64,000 nucleotides of DNA, taken from positions 744,001 through 808,000 of the forward strand of contig JAIUPT010000035.1 in the NCBI GenBank assembly GCA_022315425.1, given 5' to 3'. Positions 22,136-34,382 of the stretch are shown piece after piece. The notes under the pieces are model-generated. The model was not told the DNA's origin. It did no database searches and saw only the letters and a list, made by a program, of their open reading frames with translations. The translations under genes and the position numbers were made by a program. Position 1 is the stretch's first letter; every line of letters starts with the position of its first letter. This stretch comes from Pseudevernia furfuracea (Eukaryota > Ascomycota > Lecanoromycetes > Lecanorales > Parmeliaceae).

Positions 22136-23096
22136 GGCGTTGGTTCTCAAGTACGCTGACGGAGCTTGAAGATGTGGAGAGACGATCTGACCAAGAATCC
22201 AAGAAGAAGAGAAAGGAAAACACCAATCGCCACCGAACAATGCAAGAGGAATTCTGTGAAAGCAATTGAAGAAGTTGATGTGTAAAAAGTGAGTTCAGTT
22301 GAGGAAGTCAGGTACGGCCGTAACGTAAGTACGCGCTAGAACAGGCGCGATACGAATGTTACTTCCATCTTTAGAACATCCATCAACTCAGAGATAGTTG
22401 AGCAATAGTCATGCATTGAGGGGAGATTAGCCTGGCGAATATCCTCAACTCCTTTGAGTTCCTCAACTCCTTTGAGTTGATATGAACAGTCAGATCATTT
22501 GGGTTGATATTCACAAAAAGTATGCGAAATTGAAAAGATGGGAGCTCTTAGGATTGCCACTTTGTCTAGCAATTTGTTTAAAACCTGGGACTTGATTATA
22601 ATGTAGATGAAATTGAATATACATCTGATGTGATTGGAGGTAATATAATGTAAAGATTTTATTAGTAAATTACATGACGGGATCGAGGGTATCTCATTAC
22701 TCGTGAGTAGAGGTGGTTTGCTACCGAGGTACTCGAAGGTCCTGAACGCCAAGACTCCTGCGAGCTACCTAGAAGATGCGCCTAGAACTCAGCTGTACGG
22801 TAGGGTCGTCTTCCGAAAATAGGGTTAGGGTTCTGTAGATGTTGCTGCGATTATTACAGCGCCAAGAGTTGCGGTCCTTTGTGCGTACGCTAAGGTAGTG
22901 TAGAGTAAGGTAAGGTAAGGTAGTGTAGAGTAAGGTAAGGTAAGGTAAGGTAGTTGTGGAGCTCTAACCTTTTTGCAACAATTACAATATACACACTTCG
23001 TCCACACCGTCAATTTCTCGTGACGCTGAAGAGAAGATTGTTTGAGATGCGCGGACCTCGCAGCTAATCTACAGCTGAGCATAGATAAAAGCAGTC
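22136..23096. promoter_or_regulatory. Divergent intergenic region with several short repeats
   Basis: A shared upstream region between the disordered protein (-) and the RRM protein (+). An 18-bp tandem repeat lies at 22443-22478 (CCTCAACTCCTTTGAGTT twice, each containing a CAACTC/GAGTT inverted motif). A telomere-like TAGGGTTAGGGTT occurs at 22820-22832. A TAAGG-based array spans 22891-22953 with a 25-bp unit repeated twice. Regulatory roles are inference. Confidence 0.55.
22891..22953. repeat. TAAGG-type tandem repeat
   Basis: A 25-bp unit beginning TAAGGTAGTGTAGAG is present twice, followed by a run of TAAGG pentamers. It lies about 145 bp before the RRM protein start. Confidence 0.9.
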
Positions 23097-24486
23097 ATGG
23101 CGGCAAACCAAGGCGCCGTCTCATTCGACGATATCATTCAAGCTGGTAAGCACTGAGCATTCTGAGCTTCGCTTGCTCCTGCTGACCTTCCGCAAGGACG
23201 TCAACGCAAAGAGAAAGAGAAACTCGCGAATGATATACTTGGGCAAGGACGACGAGAGAAACAGAGACTTGCAGAAGAAATATTTGGGCGAGGACGAAGC
23301 AACAACAATCAAAACAGCGGCAGTCGCAAGTCTGGCCCTGGCCCCAGCCTCGCAAGTAGAGTCGGTGTAGCAAAAGTAATTAGGATGACAAGGCACATGT
23401 GTGCGACGGTAGAGGGCGCTGACATGAGGCAAAGGTATCTCAGCGTTCATCATCCACTCCCAAGGCGAGCCCAACTATTGACAGAGCACCGCGCATCACT
23501 CGACCGCCCAGAGGGAATCCTATGGTACGTCAGGGCAAAGATGATCTCCTCTACAACACCGCTGTGACTCAATCACCACTCAACGGCGTGGCGTCCAGGA
23601 GCCTAGGTGAGGAGATAAGCATACGAGGAACAGCAGGCCCATACGTCGTAATCGGCAGCAACTTTGCCCCTGGAACTACTGCTGCTGACATCGAGTCTGC
23701 TATGGTACCAAGCGGAAGTGAGATGCAGAGTTGCAGGATCATCACCTCCGCACCAACAGTTATGGCCGAGATGGTCTTTGCCGAAAAGCATAATGCAGAG
23801 AGCGTCATTTCAACGTTCAACAACAAGAAAGTATGGCAAAACGTGCAAAGCCTTTCAAGATTTGAGCTAATGCATGGGTTCAGGCGGACGGTCGTATCCT
23901 ATACGTATACATGAAAGTAGGAGGACCCACACCTTCCCCTACCTTCGCTCCTGTTCGCAAAACGCCCATAGAGCGTAGAGCACCTCCCATCGACCTTACC
24001 CACGATCCGGCGCCTTCCTATGATACCCAGAGAGAGCAATCGGACCGCAATAGAAGACGAGCAGATCCCGAGTTCCAGGATGGCAGTTATGGCTTTGACG
24101 CAAGAGAGGATGTAATGGACGTGGATATGGACGTCCCTCGCTCTGATGCTCCTGTGTCTGTTGCTCCTGTGTCTGATGCTCCCGTGTCTGATGCACCCCA
24201 TCCCGATGCCTCGCGCTCCGATCCTCCACGACTAGACGCTTCTCGCTCTGACCGCCGAGACGATCGACGTAATGATCGCGGAGACAGCCGGCGGGATGAC
24301 CGACGAGATGACCGACGAGATGACCGACGAAATGACCGACGAGACGCTCGCTATGATGCTCCAAGTGACTACGGCAGAGGCAGGTCGTACATCGACAGAG
24401 ACCGAGACGGTGGTCGGCCTCGAAACGATCAACGGTTGTATAGCGACAACATGTATCCTCGCCCTCGTGGCCGTGGTTTCCGGTAA
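23097..24486 (+). CDS. Aly/REF (Yra1)-like RNA-binding protein
   Basis: Four exons, 23097-23145, 23197-23375, 23435-23830 and 23884-24486, give 408 residues. The start MAANQGAVSFDDIIQAG is followed by a charged stretch (RRERQRLAEEIFG) and SLASRVGVAK, as in fungal Yra1/Mlo3-like proteins. The RRM fold runs from about residue 136 to 220: EEISIRGTAGPYVVIGSNF, TTAADIESAM, QSCRIIT, PTVMAEMVF, then AESVISTFNNKKADGRILYVYMK split by the last intron. The C-terminal half is low complexity: SDAPV repeats, then an array of RRDDRRDD/RRNDRRD units and a closing RGRGFR. Such proteins couple mRNA processing to nuclear export. Assignment to the Aly group is by overall layout; the RRM is certain. Confidence 0.82.
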
Positions 24487-25878
24487 TTAGAGCATATGAA
24501 TCAGCATTTGTCAGCATGTTTGAGCGTGATATCCCCAAAGGGTGTCTTCCACTGATGCCTTCTCAGCTCGAAGATGGGCTCAAGTCTGGTTCGCAAACAA
24601 ACAAGGCATTGTATTCCGAAGACCAGCACTATTGTCGTTACCTATGCAACCGGGTCTTTTGCCATGATTGCGGATAGATATAAAACCATAGCATAACCAA
24701 AATCAAGTGCGTACATATTGACTCGCTAACCGCCGCTGAGGTGAGGTGACTTTGAGTGAGCCCTAGCTTCGTAGCCAAAAAGCTACACGGATTCATGTCT
24801 TTCATGTCTTTCAAGATATCCTGCACCAATCTACCGTTTCACCCTCGATCGCAACTTGGATCCAACGCTGAAAGTCACTTCACTTCCGACCAGGTAGGAA
24901 TGGTCCGTGCTTCCGTAGGCGTCAACTTTAACTCGTTCAGTGTGTCAGAGAATTCAACATGACAAAGGTACGGTACCTGAGTGCTTCACCCTGAATTTTA
25001 GCCATCGCAGCAAGAGTCCAACTCGAACGAACGTATACATCACCATCACGAATGGAATGGCGAAAGCTCGGGACCCGTTGAACCTACATACCTGCTTCCC
25101 TGGGGCAGTAAAAACAGGGGTTCTGATTTGTGACGTTGTCCTATTTCCTTTGGCAACTCACTTCCGACAACTACAACTCGTGTCCCTACGATTGTGTACC
25201 CTAATATCAACAAACGTGCTTCACTGTTCATGTTCTTGAGGTTCTTAAAGTTGTAAAAGAAAGATTGCATTTTGTACTCAACGCCCGCAAGCACTACGAC
25301 AGGCATGATTAAAAGGAGGTAACCGTTTGTGTTTATGTGGTAAATAAAACATGCACAAAATATCCAGCGACCCTGCGGATATCGACTGAATCGCTAGTAC
25401 CCTTGAGCCCTCCCTATCCACCCGCAGCTATGCGTGCCTTTTGGGTTGCCATGCTGTGTCAAGCAGTCGTTATCATCCCCACGGGCAGGCGAGTGAGCAA
25501 GCTATTGTTGTACAGAGGGCGGGATTGTTGAGTGAGCTTGCTGATATTCCTCCCCACCAGCTCGCATTGTAGAAAGACAGTAAATGAGAGCTAGAGGCTC
25601 TTATCGCTGAGCTGAGCAGCCGGGAGCCACGAAGCTCGTGTACCGATATGCAAGATGAAAGATGCAAGATCCTTTCTTTTATTTGTCGAGCGCCTGTGAA
25701 TCGATTTGCCCGACAGTAATGTGAAAGAAGGAACTTTTAAGACAGTCTATCGAAGTGGTGCAAATGCTGGTATCATTGAGCGCTCGAGTTGTGGCCGGAG
25801 GTAATGTGCGGGAGTAGATGTGGTGGGCGCTACGCCATTGTTGGAGTTATGGTAGAGATTTGACAAGCTGGGGGCCTC
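24487..25878. other. Intergenic, 1.4 kb
   Basis: 3' flanks of convergent genes (RRM protein and eIF4G). No coding region, RNA or repeat supported. Confidence 0.5.
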
Positions 25879-28800
25879 TCATGATGTTTCGGCATCCTTG
25901 CCGCCCTCTGCGGATTCTTGGCCCTTGGGTGACTTTGCTCGTTGACGCTCAACTGGTTGGGCATTGGCTGTTGGTGGCGAGTTGGACGGGGGAGAAGCTG
26001 GGTCGGCGGCCTCTGAAGACTCCAATCCTGCGAGAGCACTACAACGAGGTCAGATCCTGTGCAGTGAATAGACGTAGAGCCGACGCGACTTACCTGAATG
26101 TATTTGCAGATTTCGCAGCTTCCTTCTCTTCCTTCTCCCTCTTCTCCTTCTGAGCTGGCGGAGTACCTGTTCGACTTGATGCACCAGAGTCGTCTTTCTG
26201 AGCACCAGCCATTCCTGGCCTCCGAGTGTTCGATCCTCTTGGCCCACCGAACATGGAAGTAGGACCAAAGGTAGGTTGACCTTGAGAGCTGACTTGTCGA
26301 GAACCGCCTTTGCTGCCCAGTCTCCGAAGATCGTCCATGCCAACGGTATTCTTATGGTAGTCTGGGGGTGGCATCATGCCATACTGACCTCCACCTGAGA
26401 AGTTCCGGGCGTCGCCGCGGCCTACGGGTGGGCGCCCACCGCCACCTCCTCCCCTGCGGGAATTGTCTTGCTGGCGTTGCAACTCCTTCTCGCGTTCTGC
26501 TTGAACAGCCTACAGGGGTGTTAATTAGGTCATATATAATCGCCAGGAGACTTACTTGAGTTCGCACTTCCTCGAGTGTCGTGGGGCCCTTAAGAACACC
26601 ACCCTTGGAGTGCCAGTTCTTCTTGCGGAGATCAACAATATCCATAAGCATGAACCTCAATCTACTTGGCAGTCCCTCGATCACGATCATCTCATTGATT
26701 TTCATGAAGTAAACATCCATCATTTTAGGTCCATTATTGGTGCTGTCCAAGGGCTGGCCAATAGTCCTCAACAAGTTGGTGAGCGACTCCACCTCAGCCT
26801 CGTCTGGCATTCCCTCGTAGTCGACAAGCTTCTTCACACACTCATGCATGATGCGTTCCGTGAGCATACCAAGCTTGTAAAGCTCACCAATGAATCGTAC
26901 AAGACCCAGACCGCGTCGCTTGGCGGCAGCCTCTTTGTAGTACTCGTCAGACAGCATCTTTGCTTCTTCCGTCTCGCCCTCTGGCTTGTCGCCGAGATCA
27001 AGTTTCCAACCACGCTCGAACTCCTCTTGGCAGCGGTTGAGCAGGTACTTTCGGAAGAGCGCACCACCATGGACGACTTCGCCTTTCTTGTCAAGAATGT
27101 TCTCATCCTTGATCTCGGGACTCATAGACTCAAGCATACGCTTGCAAAACTGTGCGTACATCTCCGCCCAATGTGCTTCATCGGTTGCCTTCTCAAACGT
27201 GAGCTGGATAACCTGCCGTAAGGTTCTGCCGTCAGCTTCGTCTTTGGATTGAGAGCTGATGTCCAGAATCTGGACTGTAATCTTATCAAAGTTGTTCGGA
27301 GTCATCTTGTTAAGATTGGACTTGACCTTCCGCTGTACAACGTCCGGAGCAAGGTGGCCATCACCTCCTGGTGCTGGTCCAGCCATGCCAGTAGCATTGC
27401 CACCGACAGAGCGAGGCTTCCAGCCGGAAGCAGTAACCTCGATAGGCTTGAGATTAGCGCCAGCAGTCAAAGGCATAGCTTTATTGTCCTTGGGGTCTTC
27501 TCGTCGCGTGGCTGCCCTACTGCCACGTTGGGAGCCGCCACGTTGGCTAGCATTGCGTGGCGAGTTCGGATGGTTCAATGACGTGGAAGATGGTGTACGG
27601 TCCATCTTGGTGCTAGTAGCCGGCGTAGGGAATCCACCACCAGGACCCCGTCCGACAAAACTCGCCAATGGGTTTTGCATGGTTGGCCGTGCTGGTTGTG
27701 CATTGCGACTGGCAGTGGCTGCTTCGAAGCGTTGCGTGGATGTAGTATTAGGGGGAAGAGTCCTTCCACCTTGAGCAAAGGCACCCATTTGTAGCAATGG
27801 AGCTCTGTTGGAGGGCTGTCGTCCTGTCATTACGGAACCAGCGCCACCTCCACCGCGTGCAGGAGTACGAGCAGATGGAGGCTCTGATGTATCACCAACG
27901 GTCTCCTTGACCCTCTCCGTCCAGTTTTCGGATGGCTTCTCAACGAAGGCCCGTTGGAATTGCAACAAGAATTCCTTGTTGTAACGTAACTTGCCCGTTG
28001 GCGCTCCTGTGTTCAATGCCGGATTAGGTGAATTGATAGGAGCAGGATATGAGACATCATTGATAGACATGAGTCGCCGAGCGGATCGCAGAGATAGGAG
28101 CTGGGCGCTAGGCTGGGCTGGCTCGACAGGCTTAGTAGTATCAAGCTTCAACGCAGTGGGCTTCTGCTTTCCTCCAGTAGCTGCTGGTTTTGGTGGAGCG
28201 GCAGGAGCTGGAGCATCTGATGCAGGCGTGTCAACACCACTGTCAACAGGTATTTCATCTGCAGTAGCTGGATCATTACTGGTAGAAGTTGTAGAGCCAT
28301 CTTTCTTGAGTTGTGCGAACATATCCACTCGCTCTTTCTGCGAGTCGTCACCCTTAGACTTTTCAGTCTCTTTCAACCGAGCTTCTTCAGCTTCTTCAGC
28401 CTCTCGTTCTGCTCTCTTCATTTCTTCGTCTGCCATCTTGAAAGCTTCGGCTTCTTTTCGTGCAGCTTCCTCTTTTTCGGCCTTCTTCTTCGCTGCGTAT
28501 CGCTCCTCGGCCTCTTTTTCCTTACGCTCCATCTCGGCAAATTCAGCCTCCATGCGAGCATATTCGTCTTCTTGCTCTTGTTCCTTACGAGCCTTCTCAG
28601 CAGCTTCGTCGGCCTCTGCTTTCGCCTTGGCAGCAGCAATCTCAGCGGCTTCTTCGGCCTCTGCTTTCGCCTTGGCAGCAGCACTCTCAGCCTCCTCAGC
28701 CTCAGCTTTGTCTTTCTTTTGAGCCTCTTCAGCCTCCATTTGAGCCGTGGCAGCCTCACGTTGCTTGGCATCAGCATCCTCCTTTTCTTTGAGAAGTCTG

Positions 28801-30851
28801 TCTTCGCTGTCCTTCATCTCCTGAGCTGCCTTAGACTCTTCTTCGTTCTTCTTGCGCTGCTCTTCTGCTCTATCTGCCTCCATCTTCTTAGCAATCGTCT
28901 CTCTCATCTCCTTCCGCTTCTCATCGTCAGTTTTGACACTCTTGTTTTCTATTCGGGGTTGCTGGGTATCAGTGTGACTTGGTGCACGAGGGGGGGGGGT
29001 CGGCGTTGGAGCGACGGCAGGGGACTTGCTGGGCGGCGCAGGGGAAGCAGCTGATTTTTCAAAGGTGACGACATCACCGTTGTTGGGATTCTTGATCACA
29101 ATGCCTCCGCTCTTCTTCTTTGGGGGGATCTGAAATGTGTTTGTGATCTTCGGCGCTGGGCTGTTTGCGTGACGGTTAGCTGCAGCTGCGTTGTTCACTG
29201 CGGGAGTTGAGCTTCCTTGTGGTCTACCCATGCTTGAGCTGGGCCGATCACTGTGCGAAATTGCAGAGGACGTGCGGGACATGGGTGATGGTTGTTGCTG
29301 GTTGCCATACTGGTTTGGGTGGTATTGCGGCTGTTGAGGACCTGGAGTCATCTGGTGTGGGGGTCGGGGAGAGCTTGGGGGCATTTGCTGTTGTGGTATG
29401 CTAGGCATTCCGTACATATTGTAATAAGCTATGAAGTTTGGATCATAACCATATTGACCCTGTTGTTGTCTCGATGTCAGAAATTGTTCAAAGTGACCGT
29501 TGGCAGGGGAAAGATCAAGGGGAAATGGAGCAGCATTCTGATTCGAATACCGGCGCTGATTCGGTCCTGAACGCTGCTGTCTAGAAATGTTGCGCTTTGT
29601 AGATGAAGAAGATTGAGGATTTACTTGCGGGGGTCCCATATTTGGGGGATATCCACCATACTGACTGGGATAGCCATATGGTTGTTGGCCTCCCATCTGA
29701 GGGCTTGGCATTGGCACCTGGCCAGGCTGTGGGTGAGCCGGCTGCGAGTTTGCTAAAGCTGGACTTCGAGCGCCTTGGTGTGGCGAATTCGGGAAAGGTA
29801 CGAGTGACCGATTCTGACCCTGGTATGGAGTCATGCCTTGACTACTTCGCGGCTGGCTCGGTGGTGGTCTGGGGTTAGATCCAGGCATATATGCCATGTT
29901 TTGCTGAGGATAGTGGTTTTGGAAGCTACCTCTTCCTCGGCCGCCTTGGGAAGGGAATCCGCCTCTACCGGCAGGAGGGATCGCATGATTGCTCATGTCG
30001 CTGTGTTGAGATTGCGATGACTCGCGACGAAGGTGACTAGGTTGTGCACCAGGCGCGAGAGGACCTTGAGGTGCAACAGGCGGTCTCATTTGCTGCTGTG
30101 TCACATCAGTGAGCTGCGCTACAAACGAAATGCAACCAAAACTCACATTTGCTTCGGCATCACCAAAGTTGCCAAAGCTGACGCTAGTGCTGTTGCCATG
30201 CAGACTGGAAGGAGGTCGGCCGCCGCCACTTGCAGGTGGTTGTGGTATCGGCGACGGTGATGTCTGGGGTGATGTCACGCGCGGATTGGGTGGAGTGTTA
30301 ACGGCCAAAGAATTCGTGGACTGCTTGGGCTGTGGTGTTGCATTTTGCGCGGTTGATGAGGCATCTGCAGGACGAGACCCAAACTGTATGTTGCTCCCTC
30401 CTATTGGCTTTCCTGCTACCGGACCTCCATTTGGCATGTATCCAGATGCTCCCGCAGCACTAATTGTGACTGAAGGCTTGCGGCTATGATCGCCTACCCC
30501 TGAATTGGAGCTTGTGGGTGTGTTTCCATTGACTATTCCCGATGCACCCACGGGAACAGCAGGCGGAATAGCCACCCTGCCGTTCACCGGCGAGCTGGTG
30601 TCAGGTTTTCCATGTTGCGCAGGTATCTGGACAGCCGATGCTGATGGAGTTGACGTGCCCGACGCAGACGGCGGCGAAAAGGTCTTCTTGGTCGCGCTGG
30701 CGTAGCTGGTTTTGACAGTGGCAGAAGCCGTACCTGCGGCTTGAGGCGGTGCTCTACCGCTTGCCGAAGCCGATGGCGAATGCGCTGGCGCTACCTGTGA
30801 TGCGTTGCTTGGTGCTTGCGGTGGGAGGACTGGCTGAGAAATGCTTGTCAT
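25879..30851 (-). CDS. eIF4G: Translation initiation factor eIF4G
   Basis: Three exons: 30851-26556, 26509-26094 and 26038-25879, about 1623 residues if the first exon has no further intron. The start MTSISQPVLPPQ is the first ATG in frame. The N-terminal half is Pro/Gln/Ser-rich and disordered. A highly charged Glu/Lys/Ala helix follows. An eIF4E-binding motif of the YxxxxL-phi form is visible as LRYNKEFLLQFQRAF near residue 957. The MIF4G HEAT domain runs from about 1170 (VVQRKVKSNLNKMTPNNFDKI) to about 1415 (RFMLMDIVDLRKKNW). An RGG-like tail follows. It scaffolds cap-binding eIF4E, eIF4A and RNA in the cytoplasm. A 51-nt stretch at 30146-30096 has GTGAGT and CAG ends and is divisible by three, so it may be an in-frame intron. 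Confidence 0.93.
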
Positions 30852-32198
30852 CGAGAATTTGGTCAAGTTTCTGTAGTATTAAAGGGTGTCGTATCAAGAA
30901 CTTTCTGGCTCAAACACGAAAGTCAAGAAGCACTTCCGAATGTCAAATCCGGTGTCGAAGTAGATGGGAGTGGAGATTTACGGGTGTCGGTGCTTGAAGA
31001 AAGTGTCCAAAGGTCGGTTTTCTTCGCTCAGGAAGCAGAGCCTTGTCAGGCGTGCAACCCTAGACCGGTGTAAAGAGTGTGGACTCAGCAAGCGTGAGTG
31101 GTGTTATTAGAAGATGTTGTTAGTATCCTCAGGTATCCGCGTACATCCAAAGGACTCGCAGGATATGGTGGATTGGGTGATGGGTGGTTGTTTGTCGTGA
31201 AAGGATGTGGTGAGAGAAAATATGTGAAATCTTTGTAAGGGAGATTGCTCGCAGGCGAGCCGCTACGCGGCTAGTGGCAACTGCGATTTAGTGTCTTTCC
31301 CTCAGAGGCTCCTTTTGCGAGGAATTCAATGAAACGTCGTACTTTCAACACGCATAGTCATTAATGACTCATTCTATCAGGATTACGAGTCATCTACGAA
31401 ATATGTATGTACCTACATTAGAGTGTTCAAACGTCTTCTATCATCAAGGGGCAGTAGCAGTAAGGAATCTAAGGATACCACATGCCACGTTACTCTTGGC
31501 CGCCGACTGGGTCTCTCGGGGAGGCACGAGAAACGCCGCATACCCTTTTCCTTTCCCACACCGGAGGTTTTGATCTCCTTGCTCATGAATCATATCGAAG
31601 GCTCAGACGGCAGTGAGCCATGTTTTGTTTTTCAGCCGAGCCCATAAGCCCATCGCGTGCCTCGGATGTGAGGCTTCAGCTTCAACCTCGTATTGTCGCA
31701 GGCGCACTAGGCGGAGCAACGGCCAACAGCCTCACCCAATCGAATGTTTGTAAATGGATAAACAGGCCATGGTTTGCTTACAACTTCTTTCCCCATTTCC
31801 TAAAACAATCCGTCCATATGAGAAGAAGGAATAAGTACCACACTAAAATTATAAGGACCTGTCTGATTTATTTTGAGAGGAAGGCCTGAAAATGGTAGTG
31901 GGATATGCGAGTGACGTTCAGTTGCAGCACACCTGCATGAAAACGCATGAATCCGTCTTTGTGATTTGCCACTCATTTTTCGGGATCTCCGATAAGATCT
32001 ATTGTGTACTCTATCTTGGGGTTTGTTGGCTACAAGTATTCATGAATAATAATGATTCATTTTCAGGAAAAAGGGACTTGTGCAAGAATGCGAGATGCAG
32101 GACTGGATACTCTAGATTTCGAAATATAGCTGAGTATACAAACTTTCCGAAAAGTATTACTGAGCCAGACGACAGAGCGCGCAATCTACTCCAACCCT
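30852..32198. promoter_or_regulatory. eIF4G upstream region, 1.35 kb
   Basis: Upstream of eIF4G and downstream of the monooxygenase, both on the minus strand. No coding region supported. It likely includes a long eIF4G leader and promoter; no specific element can be assigned. Confidence 0.45.
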
Positions 32199-34382
32199 TC
32201 ACTGGTCCTCGTATTTCATGATTCCCTCCTCCATCGCCTTGATCTGCAAAGCTAGCATGCGTGAGAAATATCGGCACAAAGCGAGATTGCCACCAAAGAA
32301 CCAAAAGCCCGGGTGGTTTGTTTTTCGCCACATTGTTCGCAACTCACCCTCTTCATCGAAGCCCCATACATCTTTTAGTTGATCAGCAATTTCGTCTCCA
32401 AAGATCTTTCTGGCCGATCCACGCATGTTCTGATACCCAGTCGCAAATACAATCTCATCAGCCTCCAATTCGGAGCCATCAGCGAACAGCAAGCCATGCG
32501 GCTTGACCTCCGTGATCTCTTGGCCTTGCTTGACTTTGATCTTGCCATCGATGATAAGTTGACTCGCTCCCACGTCGATGTAGTAGCCGCCTCCACGTTG
32601 GAAATACTTCATGAAGAAGCCTGCATCATCAGGTCCGTTGTCAAGCTTGAAGCCAGCCTTTTGGAGGCCGGCAAGCAGGTCGGCGTCCCTCCGTGCGATT
32701 TCCTTAGTCGCATCAACGTGCATGCGTTTCAGCATGGCGTTTGGAATGCTCATGAACATTAGGTCTGCGTCTTCGGTATCAGGACCACCTTCTTCGTAGA
32801 GCCCAGCAAGCAGCACATCGAGACCTTCTTTCGATGACATGACGTATGTAGATGATCGCTGAACAATCGTCACATCATAGCCGTGCTCGTAGAAATCTTG
32901 TGCAATGTCATGGCCAGAATTGCAGCAACCTACAACGATTGCTTTCTTGCCCTTGGAATCTGAGTTGGCACCTTTGAATTGACTGGAGTGGCAGAGACGG
33001 TCTCCTTTGAAGTCCTCCATGCCCTTGATTTGAGGGAAGGACATCTCACCGCTGTGACCGGTAGCTTGAATGACATGACGAGGATGAAGAGTGCGCTTTT
33101 CAGTGGTACCGTCCGCTTTCTTACGCTCAAGGTTAACAGTCCACTGCCGCTTGCTGCCATCCCAGCTTGCTGACTCGAGGTTGGTTTGGGTCCATACATT
33201 CAATTCAAGAATTTTGGCGTATGATTCGAACCACTCCGCGAGCTTGTCCTTAGGCGTAAAGATGGGCCAGTGTGAAGGGAAAGGGACGTAAGGCAAATGG
33301 TCATACCAAACAGGATCGTGAAGGACAAGTTGGTGATACCTATTTAGGTGTCAGTGATATTTTAAGAAGCTCTTGCAAGCAGCCTACCTGTTTCGCCAAT
33401 TATCCCCAACACGAGGGTTGCGGTCGATGATCAAGGTTGGAACGCCCAATTGGTGAAGACGTGCGGCAGACGTCAAGCCTCCTTGTCCGGCCCCTGTTCC
33501 ATAATCTTCGTCAGCCAGATTTGCCTCAAGCAATATGCATATGCAAGGTTTCCTACCCAGGATGAGGACCGTAGGCTCCAAGTCACCCTCAAAATTCTCC
33601 GTTGCTGTTCTCCTTTCCTGCCAATTTAACCGCCCCGGCCTTCCCCCGTGAGCAACTCCGTGTGGCCTGTTGCCACGCACCGTTTCCTCATGACCCTTCA
33701 ACTCATGCATTGCCGTGAAGAGTGTGAAAGCCTTCCAATGACCACCGTCTTGCTGATCTTGCAACAGTCTGACGATACCGGGTCCCTTACCAACATCAGT
33801 CTCGATATTGAGAAATGACTCCACACCGGTGCTAGCATATTTCGTAGTCAGCATTCCCATTTGTACTTCAAAACTTGAGTAACAAGACATGGCTGAGGAG
33901 CGAAAGGGGTGCTCAAATGGGCACTTTGGTCGTGCAACATGTCTCGCGACTCAAAATGCAAGCTCGAGCAGCAAGATATAACCCAGAAAGGTGCCTTACA
34001 CTTTGCCATTGAAGTCCGCGGCAGACACATGCGGCGAGTGCAGAGTGCTACTGTCGTCAATTTTAATGGACTTGATACGGCTGCCATGAGGGGAGGATTT
34101 GAGGAACGAGACGATCTTCTCTGGGCCGTTGAAAGTGTGGTAATCCCAGGAGAGGGCAAGCTGGTCACGCCAGCAAGAGCCTGGTAAGAAGAGCTGCTTG
34201 AGGCTTTCGTAGTGTTGGCTCGAGAGAGCCTTGTTCAACGATTCAGCCCATTCCGACGCAATCTTGTGAACATCGGCTTTGGCTGGGGCATTAACGAATT
34301 CCGGGTATTCTGCTGGCTTCAATTGGTTTGAGCCAGGCTCGACGCGATTGTAAGATGGTATTTGTACTGCTGCGGTAGCCAT
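32199..34382 (-). CDS. Flavin-dependent monooxygenase with N-terminal NTF2-like domain
   Basis: Four exons: 34382-34000, 33873-33557, 33493-33388 and 33339-32199, giving 648 residues. Residues 1-200 are an NTF2-like alpha/beta domain (LKQLFLPGSCWRDQLALSWDYHTF). The FAD Rossmann motif LILGAGQGGLTSAARL is rebuilt across intron 2, with its glycines at about 234-239. NPRVGDNWRNRYHQLVLHDP and PYVPFPSHWP follow, as in fungal FMO/YUCCA-like proteins. The NADP-site region reads KAIVVGCCNSGHDIAQDF (about 400-415), where the usual GxGxSG is altered to GCCNSG. The closing ATGYQNMRG motif is intact. Such enzymes oxygenate small molecules with NADPH and oxygen; the substrate is unknown. The first intron (126 bp) is longer than its neighbours. 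Confidence 0.9.

Noticed and set aside
28311..29054. Plus-strand open frames of about 245 residues across the eIF4G gene
   Set aside because: They are antisense to the Glu/Lys/Ala-rich helix of eIF4G, whose codon bias keeps the opposite strand open; the Phe/Leu/Ser-rich translation is an artefact.
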